Assembly: GCF_018417595.1 (NCBI RefSeq)
Contig: NZ_CP070982.1
Location: forward strand, 5,321,001 to 5,385,000
DNA from: Pseudomonas entomophila
GTDB taxonomy: Bacteria > Pseudomonadota > Gammaproteobacteria > Pseudomonadales > Pseudomonadaceae
DNA length: 64,000 bases
Direction of reading: 5' to 3'
Shown: one piece after another, positions 1 to 11,244 of the stretch
Layout of the letters: every line of letters begins with the position of its first letter
Numbering within the stretch: the stretch's first letter is position 1
Program-made: the position numbers and the translations under genes
The notes under the pieces: model-generated
Database searches by the model: none
Told to the model about the DNA's origin: nothing
The model's input: the letters and a program-made list of their open reading frames with translations, nothing else

Positions 1-243
1 CGGCGATCCACCCAGGTCGATGATGTACGGTGTGCCGCTCTCGGAGAAACCGATCGGGTCCTTGAAGTAGCCGGCGATCGCGATCTTCTGCTCGGGCGTG
101 GCGGTAGACAGCAGCCACAGCACGAGGAAGAACGCCATCATCGCCGTGGCGAAGTCGGCAAAGGCAATCTTCCAGGCACCGCCATGGTGGCCGTCGCCAA
201 AGCGCTTGACGCGCTTGACGATGATGGGCTGATTGTTCTCCAT
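1..243 (-). CDS. motB: Flagellar stator protein MotB, N-terminal part (cut by window start)
   Basis: MotB forms the peptidoglycan-anchored half of the flagellar stator in the inner membrane, working with MotA. Only the first 81 codons are present. The visible protein begins MENNQPIIVKRVKRFGDG and runs into one membrane segment (about residues 28-45) that carries the conserved proton-binding aspartate at residue 30, in the context AFADFATAMM. The C-terminal OmpA-like peptidoglycan-binding domain lies outside the window. The ATG start lies 3 nt after the motA stop codon, so the two genes are read from one transcript in the order motA-motB. Confidence 0.93.
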   Translation of the reverse strand, partial: MENNQPIIVKRVKRFGDGHHGGAWKIAFADFATAMMAFFLVLWLLSTATPEQKIAIAGYFKDPIGFSESGTPYIIDLGGSP

Positions 244-246
244 GGC

Positions 247-1098
247 TTAGCGACCGCGTACTGCTTGTTCCAGCTCGGCGAAGCTCGGGCGGTGGCCCGG
301 GTACAGCACCTTGCGACCGAACTCGACCGCCAGCGACGGCGGCATGCCGGAGGCCGAGGCCACCAGCGAAGCCTTGATCGCCTCGTAGACGTTCAGCTCT
401 TCCTTGGCATCATGGCGCAGGGCGTTGGCCAGAGGGCCGAAGAAGCCATAGGCGGCAAGAATACCGAAGAAGGTACCGACCAGTGCCGCACCCACGTGCA
501 GGCCGATGGACTTCTGGTCGCCGTCACCCAGCGATGCCATGGTCACCACGATACCCAGTACCGCCGCGACGATACCGAAACCAGGCATGCCGTCAGCGAT
601 GCCGGTCACCGCGTGGGACGGGTGCTCCAGCTCTTCCTTCATGCTCAGCAGCTCCATGTCGAACAGGCCTTCGAGCTCATGGGGCGCCATGTTGCCGGTG
701 GACATGATGCGCAGGTAGTCGCAGATGAACGCGGTCATGCGCTCATCGCCCATCACTGCGGGATACTTGGCGAAGATCGGGCTGGCCGCCGGGTCCTCGA
801 TGTCGCCCTCGATGGCCATCATGCCTTCACGACGGCTCTTGTTGAGGATCTCGTACACCAGGCCCAGCACTTCGAGATAGAAGGTGTGGGTGAAGCGGGT
901 GCCGAACATCTTCAGCGACTTCTTGATCACATGCATGGTCATGTGACCAGGGTTGGCCTGGAGGAACGCACCGAAGGCCGCGCCGCCGATGATCAGCACC
1001 TCGAACGGTTGGATCAGTGCCGCGATCTTGCCGTGGGAAAGCACGTAGCCGCCGAGCACGCTCGCGAATACGACGATGATGCCGATAATTTTAGCCAT
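247..1098 (-). CDS. motA: Flagellar motor stator protein MotA
   Basis: MotA is the multi-spanning inner-membrane stator subunit that couples ion flow to flagellar rotation with MotB. The 283-residue protein has the family length. It shows two N-terminal membrane segments (about 1-22 and 33-50), the large cytoplasmic loop with the charged stretch NKSRREGMMAIEGDIEDP (the Arg and Glu here correspond to the rotor-contacting residues of E. coli MotA), and two C-terminal membrane segments at about 170-190 and 202-224. It is co-directional with motB, 3 nt apart. The upstream region is shared with a divergent HDOD gene. Confidence 0.96.
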   Translation of the reverse strand: MAKIIGIIVVFASVLGGYVLSHGKIAALIQPFEVLIIGGAAFGAFLQANPGHMTMHVIKKSLKMFGTRFTHTFYLEVLGLVYEILNKSRREGMMAIEGDIEDPAASPIFAKYPAVMGDERMTAFICDYLRIMSTGNMAPHELEGLFDMELLSMKEELEHPSHAVTGIADGMPGFGIVAAVLGIVVTMASLGDGDQKSIGLHVGAALVGTFFGILAAYGFFGPLANALRHDAKEELNVYEAIKASLVASASGMPPSLAVEFGRKVLYPGHRPSFAELEQAVRGR

Positions 1099-1228
1099 AA
1101 GTTGAAAGCACTTGCTGTCGTGGTCAGGGTAAGGGGCGGGAGCTTGAAAACTCTTCTTCTACTTATCGGCAGAACTGCGCCAGACTATAGCCACTCAATG
1201 CGAAAAGCCAGTTCGGACTGATGTCAAT

Positions 1229-2764
1229 ATGCCAATTGAAACCAAGGTGCCAAGTCAGGTCCCGTCGAGTCTAGAGGCCTGGGTAAAGCTGCTCGACGGG
1301 ATTCGCGTGCCGATTCCGAAGGACAGCCACGACCGTGTGCTGCAGGCCATCAACGACAACCGCCGCTCCCTGCGCGACATCGCCGAACTGATGCAGGACA
1401 GCCCCGCGCTGGTGCTCTGCGTGATGCGCGAAGCCAACCACCCGGCCAATGCCAGCCAGGCGGAACCCGCCGAAAGCCTGGAAATCGCCCTCAATCGCCT
1501 GGGCCTGGCGCGCACCAGCCAGCTGCTGGCCCGCCTGCCTGCCGTGCCCGACGACGAGATCCCGCCGGTGCTGCGCCAGTTCCTGCTGATCAGCCAGCAC
1601 GCCACCCAGCAGGCCAACGGTTTGTTCGCCAGCCGCCTTGCACGCCTGTGGCAGGAAATCCACTGGGGCAGCCTGCTGTTCCTCTCGCCACTGTGGCCAT
1701 TGGCCCTGGCCTACCCCAAGCTGCTCGATACCTGGGAGCTGCGTGTTATCCACAAGGGGGAGAACGCCGGTGAGGTCGAGCAGGAACTGTTCGGCGTGCG
1801 CATCATGCCGCTGTGTCAGGCCATGGCCCAACATTGGCGGTTGCCCGAGTGGGTGACCCAGGGTTACCGCCTGCTGATGGACGAGCGCGACCAGTTGGCG
1901 CAGGTGCTGAGCATCGCCCGCGAGCAGGATCCGCTGGTCCAGCAGCAACGCCTGGACGAGGAACCGGCCTTGCGCCGCTGGTTCAACCAGCCACCGAACA
2001 CCGTGCTGCTGGCCAACGGCCTGGCCCTGGCCGCCCAGGTGGGTTGGGACAACCCGCACCTGCTGCGCTGGCAGTTGCTCACTGCGCTCTATCTGCAAAC
2101 CACGCTTGACGACGTCCAGCAGCAGGTCCACCAGCAGGCTGCGGCCAGTGCCCGTCATCACGCCCAGCATGCCCTGTTCCATCCGGCCGAGGCGCTGATA
2201 TGGCCCTGGCACCAGCGTCGCCCGCACCCGGACATGCTCACCCCACCGCCACCCGCGCACCAGGATCTCGAACGCTGGCGCAAGCTATGTGCCGAACTGC
2301 TGGCCCAACCAAGCCCGTTCAGCAACGCCGTGCACCTCGCCACCCAGGCCTGCGAAGCCCTGCTGGCCTGCGGCATGCAGCGGGTGATGCTGTTGATGCT
2401 GGACAAGCCCAATGAATGCCTGCGTGTACAGCAATTGGCCGGCCTGCCAAAGGAGGCTGCCGCTCAAGTGCTTCCGCTGGCCGGGAGCAAACTGCTTCAG
2501 CGCCTGCTTAGCCAAGCCACGCAACTGCGCCTGACCCCCGAAAACCACGCGCAGTTCGCCGCACTGATGCCCGCGCCACTGCGCGCCTTCTTCAAGGGCG
2601 AGCACCTGCTGCTGCGCTCGCTGGCGGTCAACGGCCAGCCTTTGATGCTGATGGTCGCCGACCAGGGCGGCAAACCGCTGGCCGATGTTGGCGTACAGGC
2701 CTTCGGCAAGACCGCGCAGTGTGTGGAACGTGCCCTGGCCACCTTTGGTGCCCGCCATTCATAA
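1229..2764 (+). CDS. HDOD domain protein with C-terminal GAF-like region
   Basis: The 511-residue protein has an N-terminal HDOD domain (about residues 20-220): the early part covers IPIPKDS..., a helical region with RLGLARTSQLLARL, and no intact HD metal site, as is usual for HDOD. HDOD proteins are signalling scaffolds, often tied to motility, c-di-GMP or cell-cycle control. Residues about 365-505 look like a GAF-type fold (two-strand pattern RVMLLMLDK, later LLLRSLAVNGQPLMLMVAD). It lies divergent from motAB, which suggests a motility or signalling link but does not prove one. A weak promoter candidate is TTATCG (1163) - 17 nt - TATAGC (1186). The start codon has no strong ribosome binding site. 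Exact function unknown. Confidence 0.85.
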   Translation: MPIETKVPSQVPSSLEAWVKLLDGIRVPIPKDSHDRVLQAINDNRRSLRDIAELMQDSPALVLCVMREANHPANASQAEPAESLEIALNRLGLARTSQLLARLPAVPDDEIPPVLRQFLLISQHATQQANGLFASRLARLWQEIHWGSLLFLSPLWPLALAYPKLLDTWELRVIHKGENAGEVEQELFGVRIMPLCQAMAQHWRLPEWVTQGYRLLMDERDQLAQVLSIAREQDPLVQQQRLDEEPALRRWFNQPPNTVLLANGLALAAQVGWDNPHLLRWQLLTALYLQTTLDDVQQQVHQQAAASARHHAQHALFHPAEALIWPWHQRRPHPDMLTPPPPAHQDLERWRKLCAELLAQPSPFSNAVHLATQACEALLACGMQRVMLLMLDKPNECLRVQQLAGLPKEAAAQVLPLAGSKLLQRLLSQATQLRLTPENHAQFAALMPAPLRAFFKGEHLLLRSLAVNGQPLMLMVADQGGKPLADVGVQAFGKTAQCVERALATFGARHS

Positions 2765-2809
2765 CGACCTTGCGCTACAATCGCCCTCTTTCCACCCTGG
2801 AGATCGTGG

Positions 2810-3619
2810 ATGACTGATTTTTCCGGCTTGCCCCTGGTGATCGAGCCTGCGGACCTGCTGCCGCGCCTGGATTCGCCACAGCTGATCCTGGTCGACCTGA
2901 CCAGCGTCAACCGCTATGGCAGCGGGCATATCCCCGGGGCCCGCTTCGTCGACCCGAAACGCACCCAGCTGGGCCAACCGCCAGCGCCTGGGCTGCTGCC
3001 AGCCCGCGCCGACCTGGAAAAACTGTTCGGTGAACTCGGCCACCGCGACGACGCGGTCTATGTGGTCTACGACGACGAGGGTGGCGGCTGGGCCGGGCGC
3101 TTCATCTGGCTGCTCGACGTGATTGGTCACAAGGGCTACCACTATCTCAATGGTGGGATCCAGGCCTGGCCGGCAGACAAACTGTCCACCGAGGTGCCTG
3201 AAAACGCCGGCGGCCCGGTGAGCCTGCACCTGCATGCCGAACCCACCGCTACCCGCGAGTACCTGCAAAGCCGCCTGGGCGCCGCCGACCTGGTCATCTG
3301 GGACGCCCGCGGCCCGCTGGAATACAGTGGCGAGAAAGTCCTGGCGGCCAAAGGCGGGCACATCCCCGGCGCGATCAACTTCGAATGGACCGCCGGCATG
3401 GACCTCAACGATCACCTGCGTATCCGCAAGGACATCGCCGAAGTCCTGCAAAACCTGGGTATCACCCCGGACAAGGAAGTGATCACCCACTGCCAGACCC
3501 ACCACCGCTCCGGCTTCACCTACCTCGTGGCCAAGGCCCTCGGCTATCCACGGGTCAAGGGTTATGCCGGTTCCTGGGGCGAATGGGGCAACCACCCCGA
3601 CACGCCCGTCGAAGTTTAA
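2810..3619 (+). CDS. rhdA: Thiosulfate sulfurtransferase (rhodanese) RhdA
   Basis: A tandem-domain rhodanese of 269 residues that moves sulfane sulfur from thiosulfate to cyanide or other thiol acceptors in the cytoplasm. Domain 1 spans about residues 10-130 and is catalytically silent; domain 2 spans about 145-265 and carries the persulfide-forming cysteine at residue 228. The active-site loop CQTHHRSG is the same as that remembered for Azotobacter vinelandii RhdA, which differs from bovine rhodanese. The gene is followed after 9 nt by psd, so the two are probably co-transcribed. A -10-like TACAAT lies at 2776. Confidence 0.95.
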   Translation: MTDFSGLPLVIEPADLLPRLDSPQLILVDLTSVNRYGSGHIPGARFVDPKRTQLGQPPAPGLLPARADLEKLFGELGHRDDAVYVVYDDEGGGWAGRFIWLLDVIGHKGYHYLNGGIQAWPADKLSTEVPENAGGPVSLHLHAEPTATREYLQSRLGAADLVIWDARGPLEYSGEKVLAAKGGHIPGAINFEWTAGMDLNDHLRIRKDIAEVLQNLGITPDKEVITHCQTHHRSGFTYLVAKALGYPRVKGYAGSWGEWGNHPDTPVEV

Positions 3620-3628
3620 GGACGCTCA

Positions 3629-4492
3629 ATGAAATCCCGCTTGTTCATCATCAGCCAGTACCTGCTGCCGCACCACCTGCTGTCGCGCCTGGCCGGCTGC
3701 GTCGCCGAGTGCCGCGCGCGCTGGTTCAAGAATGCCTTCACCGCCTGGTTCGCCAAGCGCTACCAGGTGAACATGTCCGAGGCGCTGGTCGAAGACCTCA
3801 GCGCCTACGAGCACTTCAACGCATTCTTCACCCGCGCCCTCAAGCCGGGCGCCCGCCCGCTGGACGAGACCCCTGGCGCGATCCTCTGCCCGGCCGATGG
3901 CGCCGTCAGCCAGCTCGGTCCGATCGAACATGGCCGCATCTTCCAGGCCAAGGGCCACGGCTACAGCGCCCTGGAGCTGCTGGGTGGCGATCCGGCCCTG
4001 GCCGCGCCGTTCATGGGCGGCGAGTTCGCCACCATCTACCTGTCGCCCAAGGACTACCACCGCGTGCACATGCCGCTGGCCGGCACCCTGCGCGAGATGG
4101 TCTACGTGCCCGGCCGGCTGTTCTCGGTCAACCAGACCACTGCGGAAAACGTCCCGGAGCTGTTCGCCCGCAACGAGCGCGTGGTCTGCCTGTTCGACAC
4201 CGAACGCGGCCCGATGGCCGTGGTACTGGTGGGCGCGATGATCGTCGCCTCGATCGAAACCGTCTGGGCTGGCCTGGTCACCCCGCCGAAGCGCGAACTG
4301 AAGACCTTCCGCTACGACGACGCCAGCCGCGCGCCGATCCACCTGGAAAAGGGTGCCGAGCTGGGTCGCTTCAAGCTGGGCTCCACTGCCATCGTGCTGT
4401 TCGGGCCCGAGCAGGTGAAGTGGGCCGAGAGCCTGGGTGCTGGTTCCCCGGTACGCATGGGTGAGCTGCTGGCGCAGCCGAGCCAGGCCTGA
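3629..4492 (+). CDS. psd: Phosphatidylserine decarboxylase proenzyme
   Basis: Converts phosphatidylserine to phosphatidylethanolamine at the inner membrane, the last step of PE synthesis. The 287-residue proenzyme shows the family motifs: the central YHRVHMPLAG segment with conserved His residues (about 150), FSVNQTT, and the self-cleavage site LGST near the C terminus. Ser252 of that motif becomes the pyruvoyl prosthetic group after autocleavage into beta and alpha chains. The gene starts 9 nt after rhdA and is followed by a strong hairpin terminator. Confidence 0.96.
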   Translation: MKSRLFIISQYLLPHHLLSRLAGCVAECRARWFKNAFTAWFAKRYQVNMSEALVEDLSAYEHFNAFFTRALKPGARPLDETPGAILCPADGAVSQLGPIEHGRIFQAKGHGYSALELLGGDPALAAPFMGGEFATIYLSPKDYHRVHMPLAGTLREMVYVPGRLFSVNQTTAENVPELFARNERVVCLFDTERGPMAVVLVGAMIVASIETVWAGLVTPPKRELKTFRYDDASRAPIHLEKGAELGRFKLGSTAIVLFGPEQVKWAESLGAGSPVRMGELLAQPSQA

Positions 4493-4505
4493 CCACTCGG
4501 TAATA

Positions 4506-4545
4506 AAAAGCCCTGCATGATTCAAATCATGCAGGGCTTTTTTTG
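4506..4545. terminator. Bidirectional intrinsic terminator between psd and serB
   Basis: A near-perfect inverted repeat with arms AAGCCCTGCATGATT and AATCATGCAGGGCTT around a 2-nt loop, with a run of A on the left and of T on the right. It lies between the convergent ends of psd and serB and can stop both. Confidence 0.9.
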
Positions 4546-4599
4546 CCTTGGGATTGCTGGGAGGGCTTCGCCCTCCTTTCGCGGCCCCGGGGCTCAAGA

Positions 4600-5814
4600 T
4601 CAACCGCGCGCTTCGCGATCACGCACGCCGAGCAGATACAGCACGCCGTCCAGGCCCAGGGTGGAAATCGCCTGCTTGGCCGACTGGCGTACCAGCGGTT
4701 TGGCGCGGAAGGCCACGCCCAAGCCGGCCAGCGACAGCATCGGCAGGTCATTGGCGCCATCACCGACGGCGATGGTCTGCTCGAGTTGCAGGCCCTCTTC
4801 ACTGGCCAGCTGCTGCAGCAGGTCGGCCTTGCGCTGGGCGTCGACGATCGGCTCGACGGCCACGCCGGTCACCTTGCCGTCGACCACTTCGAGCTCGTTG
4901 GCGAACACATAGTCGATGCCCAGACGCGCCTGCACCTGCTTGGCGAAGTAGGTGAAACCGCCCGAGAGGATCGCAGTCTTGTAGCCCAGGCGCTTGAGCT
5001 CGGCGAACAGGTGCTCGGCACCCTCGGTCAGGCGCAGGGAGGCGCCGATCTGGTCGAGCACGCCCACGTCCAGGCCCTTGAGCAGCGCCATGCGCTCCTT
5101 GAAGCTGGCACGGAAATCCAGCTCGCCACGCATGGCGCGCTCGGTGATCGCCGCCACCTGCTCACCAACGCCCGCCGCCTTGGCCAACTCGTCGATCACT
5201 TCGGCCTCGATCAGCGTGGAGTCCATGTCGAACACCGCCAGGCGGCGGTTGCGGCGGAACAGGTCATCGCGCTGGAAGGCGATGTCGATGTTCAGTTCCT
5301 CGGACAGGGCGAAGAAGTCGGCGCGCAGGGCCTGGGCATCACTGGCCTCGCCCCGCACGGAAATCTCCAGCGCGGACTTGCCCTTCCCGGTCGGGGCGTC
5401 CAGCGCCACCCGTGCGGACAGGCGCTCGATGCGTTCGATGGTCAGGCCGTACTGGCTGATGATCGCGCTGACCCGCTGCAACTGCTGCGGAGTGACCCGA
5501 CGGCTGAGCAAGGTGACGATATGGCGCGCTTCGCCCTGGCTGTCGGCCCAGTGCTGGTAGTCCGCCTCGGAGATCGGCGTGTAACGGGCCTGCAAGTCCA
5601 GCTCGTGGGCCTTGGACTGTACGCTCTGCAGCAGCGCGGTGGCCACTTCGTTGTCGGGAATATCGACCAGGATGCCGAACGACAGGGTGCCGTGCATCAC
5701 CGCCAGGCCGATGTCGAGGATGTTCACACCGCCCTGGAGCAGGACGCCGGTGATGGCCGCGGTAAGACCCGGACGGTCTTCACCAGTGATGTTGATCAGG
5801 ACGATTTCGCGCAA
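4600..5814 (-). CDS. serB: Phosphoserine phosphatase SerB
   Basis: Catalyses the last step of serine synthesis, O-phosphoserine to serine. N-terminal ACT-type regulatory regions (starting LREIVLINITGEDRPG, about residues 1-180) precede a HAD hydrolase domain whose nucleophile motif is DMDSTLIEAEVID, with GGFTYF and VGDGANDLPML as later HAD motifs. I chose the TTG start at 5814 (404 residues) because it has GGAG 7 nt upstream and begins exactly where SerB homologues begin; an in-frame ATG at 5847 would add 11 residues without homology. The gene is divergent from the membrane-protein gene at 5951, an arrangement also known from E. coli serB-ytjB. Confidence 0.94.
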   Translation of the reverse strand: MREIVLINITGEDRPGLTAAITGVLLQGGVNILDIGLAVMHGTLSFGILVDIPDNEVATALLQSVQSKAHELDLQARYTPISEADYQHWADSQGEARHIVTLLSRRVTPQQLQRVSAIISQYGLTIERIERLSARVALDAPTGKGKSALEISVRGEASDAQALRADFFALSEELNIDIAFQRDDLFRRNRRLAVFDMDSTLIEAEVIDELAKAAGVGEQVAAITERAMRGELDFRASFKERMALLKGLDVGVLDQIGASLRLTEGAEHLFAELKRLGYKTAILSGGFTYFAKQVQARLGIDYVFANELEVVDGKVTGVAVEPIVDAQRKADLLQQLASEEGLQLEQTIAVGDGANDLPMLSLAGLGVAFRAKPLVRQSAKQAISTLGLDGVLYLLGVRDREARG

Positions 5815-5886
5815 GACCGGGCTCCGACTTCGATGAAAAATGCGCATTCTACCGATTTTCCATGACCATCGGGCACCAACGATACT

Positions 5887-5914
5887 TTGCCGACAAAACG
5901 CGTATCGCTATACT
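5887..5914 (+). promoter_or_regulatory. Candidate sigma-70 promoter for the AhpA/YtjB-type gene
   Basis: TTGCCG (5887-5892), 16 nt, then TATACT (5909-5914). Transcription would start near 5921, about 30 nt before the GTG start at 5951. Confidence 0.45.
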
Positions 5915-5950
5915 GCGCAGCAACTTTCTCGCCATAAAGAGCCGCGCTCT

Positions 5951-7402
5951 GTGAACCGGCCCACGCCCGTCAAACCCGACAATTTCTTCCTGATGATCTA
6001 CCGAGCCCTGAGCCAGCGCCGAATTCCCCTGGCCCTGCGCATTGCCAGCCACAACATCTTCCTGGTGGCCCTGGCCCTGGTGATCTATGCCTGCGTCATG
6101 GGCCTGCAGTTCAAGCAGGCCATGCATGAGCAGGCCGACGCCGTGGGACAGAGCCTGACCACCCAGACCGCCACGTCGGCGACCGAGCTGCTGGTGTCCA
6201 ACGACATCCTCAGCCTCAACGTGCTGCTGGGCAACCTGGTGAAGAACCCGCTGGTGGCGCACGCGGCCATCTACAGCGTGGACAACCGCATCCTCGCCGA
6301 GGCCGGCCAGCGCCCGAAAAACAGCCTGCTGGGCGAGGCCGAGGGCCTGTACCAGACCAAGATCACCTTCCAGGACGTGACCGCCGGCCAGCTGCGCATC
6401 AGCCTGGACATGAACCAGTTCCAGCAGCCCATGCTGATCAGCCTGCAAAGCATGGGCATCCTCGCCGCCATCCTGCTGGCGCTGGCGCTTACCCTCAGCC
6501 TGCGCCTGGGCCGTTTCATTTCCACCCCGCTGTTGCAACTGCGCGTCTGGCTGCGTGACCCGCACCCCTACACGCCGGGTACCGACCGCCACGACGAGAT
6601 CGGCGACCTGGCCCGCCAGCTGCACGCCCGCCTCGCCCCGCCGCCGCCTCCAGAGCCGGAGGTGGAAGACGAGGAAGACGACTTCGACGACGCGCCCGTC
6701 CCCAAGCCTGCCCCACGGGCGAAAGCAGTTGCGCAGGTGGCCGAGCACGATGACGACGACGACGCCTTCGCCGGCCTGATGGATGAAGAGAGTGCCCCGG
6801 CCAAACCTGTTGCCATCGAGTCTGACGAGCCGCAATACAGCGCGGTGCTGGCCGTGCAACTGGGCTCCCAGGAGCAACTGCGCCGCCTGCCACGCACGCG
6901 CCTGACCGAGCTGCTGGAGCGTTACCGCGACTGCCTGGACCAAGCCGCCTCGCTGTACGAAGGGGAAGTCCACACTTTGAACGATGGCAGCACCCTGCTG
7001 CTGTTCCACAGCCGCGACAGCGGCGAGGACTACCTGACCAACGCCATCTGCTGCGGCGAGCTGCTGCGCGCCCTGGGCCACGCCCTGCAGATCGAGGTGG
7101 CCGACAGCGGCATCACCTTGCAACTGCAGCTGGGCCTGGTGCTGGCCGACGACCTGCAAGGCATGGATCAGGTCGATCTGCTGATGACCGAGCAGGCCCA
7201 GGACGCCCTGGCCCTGTCGCAGCACAGCCGCAACCTGCTGCTGGTCGAGCGCCGGATCAGCGATGACACGCTGATCCGCCAGCGCGCGCGCATCCGTCCG
7301 ATCGCCAGCCCCGAGGGGGCATGCTGCGTGGAGCGGCTGATGGAGCCATACCCATCGATGCTGGAGCGCCAGCTGGCGCGGATGCACGAACGCCGCGCCT
7401 GA
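5951..7402 (+). CDS. AhpA/YtjB-type inner-membrane protein with degenerate cyclase-like C-terminal domain
   Basis: A 483-residue membrane protein next to and divergent from serB, as for E. coli YtjB (Smp). Visible order: cytoplasmic N terminus, membrane segment (about 34-54), a periplasmic region (about 55-155), second membrane segment (about 162-185), a short HAMP-like region, an unusual proline- and acid-rich linker (about 232-283, with EDEEDDFDD and DDDDD), then a C-terminal domain from about 295. That domain follows the strand-helix pattern of class III nucleotide cyclases; it keeps an Asp in LNDGSTLLLF (about residue 345) but has Gln where the first metal-binding Asp should be (AVLAVQLG). 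I infer a non-catalytic sensor or binding domain. The GTG at 5951 is preferred over an upstream ATG at 5840 because of AAGAG upstream and the promoter at 5887-5914. Confidence 0.8.
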   Translation: MNRPTPVKPDNFFLMIYRALSQRRIPLALRIASHNIFLVALALVIYACVMGLQFKQAMHEQADAVGQSLTTQTATSATELLVSNDILSLNVLLGNLVKNPLVAHAAIYSVDNRILAEAGQRPKNSLLGEAEGLYQTKITFQDVTAGQLRISLDMNQFQQPMLISLQSMGILAAILLALALTLSLRLGRFISTPLLQLRVWLRDPHPYTPGTDRHDEIGDLARQLHARLAPPPPPEPEVEDEEDDFDDAPVPKPAPRAKAVAQVAEHDDDDDAFAGLMDEESAPAKPVAIESDEPQYSAVLAVQLGSQEQLRRLPRTRLTELLERYRDCLDQAASLYEGEVHTLNDGSTLLLFHSRDSGEDYLTNAICCGELLRALGHALQIEVADSGITLQLQLGLVLADDLQGMDQVDLLMTEQAQDALALSQHSRNLLLVERRISDDTLIRQRARIRPIASPEGACCVERLMEPYPSMLERQLARMHERRA

Positions 7403-7417
7403 CACCTTATCGGGACC

Positions 7418-7502
7418 TGTAGGAGCGGCTTCAGCCGCGATCACCGGCACAGCCGGTGCCATGCACCGCGTCGCCTGGTTCGCGGCTGAAGCCGCTCCTA
7501 CA
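7418..7502. repeat. REP/REPIN inverted pair
   Basis: Two perfect 23-bp arms (7418-7440 and 7480-7502) beginning TGTAGGAGCGGCTTCAGC, in inverted orientation around a 39-nt spacer. The spacer contains a smaller hairpin (ACCGGCACAGCCGGT). Intergenic, between two convergent genes. Confidence 0.85.
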
Positions 7503-7531
7503 AGAGATATGCAACGCTAAATCGGCCCCAC

Positions 7532-7561
7532 AAAAAAGCCCGCATCGCTGCGGGCTTTTTC
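7532..7561. terminator. Intrinsic terminator between convergent genes
   Basis: Hairpin with arms AAAAAGCCCGCA and TGCGGGCTTTTT and a TCGC loop. Flanking A and T runs make it usable from both sides, for the YtjB-type gene and the PqiC-like gene. Confidence 0.88.
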
Positions 7562-7573
7562 ATGTCGGCTACA

Positions 7574-8284
7574 TCAGAACCGAAACACTTCCATATCGGT
7601 GCGGATCGGCGAAGCCATCGGAATCTTAGGTTTCTCCGGCTCTTTCTTCACCTGTACCGGAGCCGCCTGCTTACGCGGCGCCTCCTCGACGATAGCCGGC
7701 TGGTTGGCCAACGGCTTGACCGCGACGCTGAGCTGTTCGGCCAGCTTCTGCAGCAATTGCCCTTGAGCCTGCACCTGCGCCGACTCGCTGCCCGCGTGGG
7801 GCTGCTCGAGGTGCACGATGCGGTTGTCACGCACCTGGCCACGACGGTCCAGCAAGCGCCATTGGGCGTCGAGAATGGCCGGCTGGTTCTTGCCCGAATC
7901 CAGGCGGGTGATCGACAACAGCACCTGCACATCCGGCGTGAACCCGGTACTCGCCGGGGCCAGCACCACGCGCTGGCTGTCCAGGCGCCAGGCCAGCTGA
8001 CGAACCAGCAACTGATCGATATCCGACGAAAGGCTGCCCGCCCAACGGCCATCGGTCGCTGCAGTCAGGCTGCCATCGGTCTGGCGCTGCAGGAAGGTTT
8101 CGCGTTGCAGGTAGTCGGCCACCGAAACGGGGCCAAGCACCACCGCCATGCCCGCCGCCTGGGAAGGCTGGGCGGGATCACCGCTGTCGAGCTGGTACAG
8201 GGCGACCGGCTGGTGCATGCTGCACCCGCTCAGGCCCAGCAGGCCAGTCATCAGCAGCGCAAATGGAAGGCGCAGAAATTTCAT
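7574..8284 (-). CDS. PqiC-like (ABC-transport auxiliary) outer-membrane lipoprotein
   Basis: A 236-residue lipoprotein: signal peptide MKFLRLPFALLMTGLLG followed by lipobox LSGC, lipidated Cys at about residue 21. The next part (YQLDSG..., VVLGPVSVADYLQR, LVRQLAWRL) matches the PqiC/DUF330 family, periplasmic lipoproteins that serve MlaD/PqiB-type lipid transport systems. No pqiA/pqiB genes lie beside it here, so its partners must be elsewhere. The C-terminal 40 residues are Pro/Lys-rich. It is a single gene, 175 bp from parC. Confidence 0.82.
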   Translation of the reverse strand: MKFLRLPFALLMTGLLGLSGCSMHQPVALYQLDSGDPAQPSQAAGMAVVLGPVSVADYLQRETFLQRQTDGSLTAATDGRWAGSLSSDIDQLLVRQLAWRLDSQRVVLAPASTGFTPDVQVLLSITRLDSGKNQPAILDAQWRLLDRRGQVRDNRIVHLEQPHAGSESAQVQAQGQLLQKLAEQLSVAVKPLANQPAIVEEAPRKQAAPVQVKKEPEKPKIPMASPIRTDMEVFRF

Positions 8285-8459
8285 TCATCCCATCCAGGCG
8301 GTCGTCACCAGACGGACCGCAGTGATACTCATGTAGATTCATACGGGCGCTCGGCCACGCCGGCGCCACAAGCGCACTATCATCCGCGAAATGGCCGCCA
8401 GACTCCAGCATTTCCGCCTGAAGCGGCGCCGAAAGCGCCGCAGCAGACAGCCCATGCAC

Positions 8460-11240
<2,781 letters not shown>

Positions 11241-11244
<4 letters not shown>

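Noticed and set aside
4543-5865. Plus-strand open frame opposite serB
   Set aside because: Shadow frame that would also start inside a strong terminator.
8422-8440. GC-rich hairpin downstream of parC as intrinsic terminator
   Set aside because: No T run on either strand; too weak to call.
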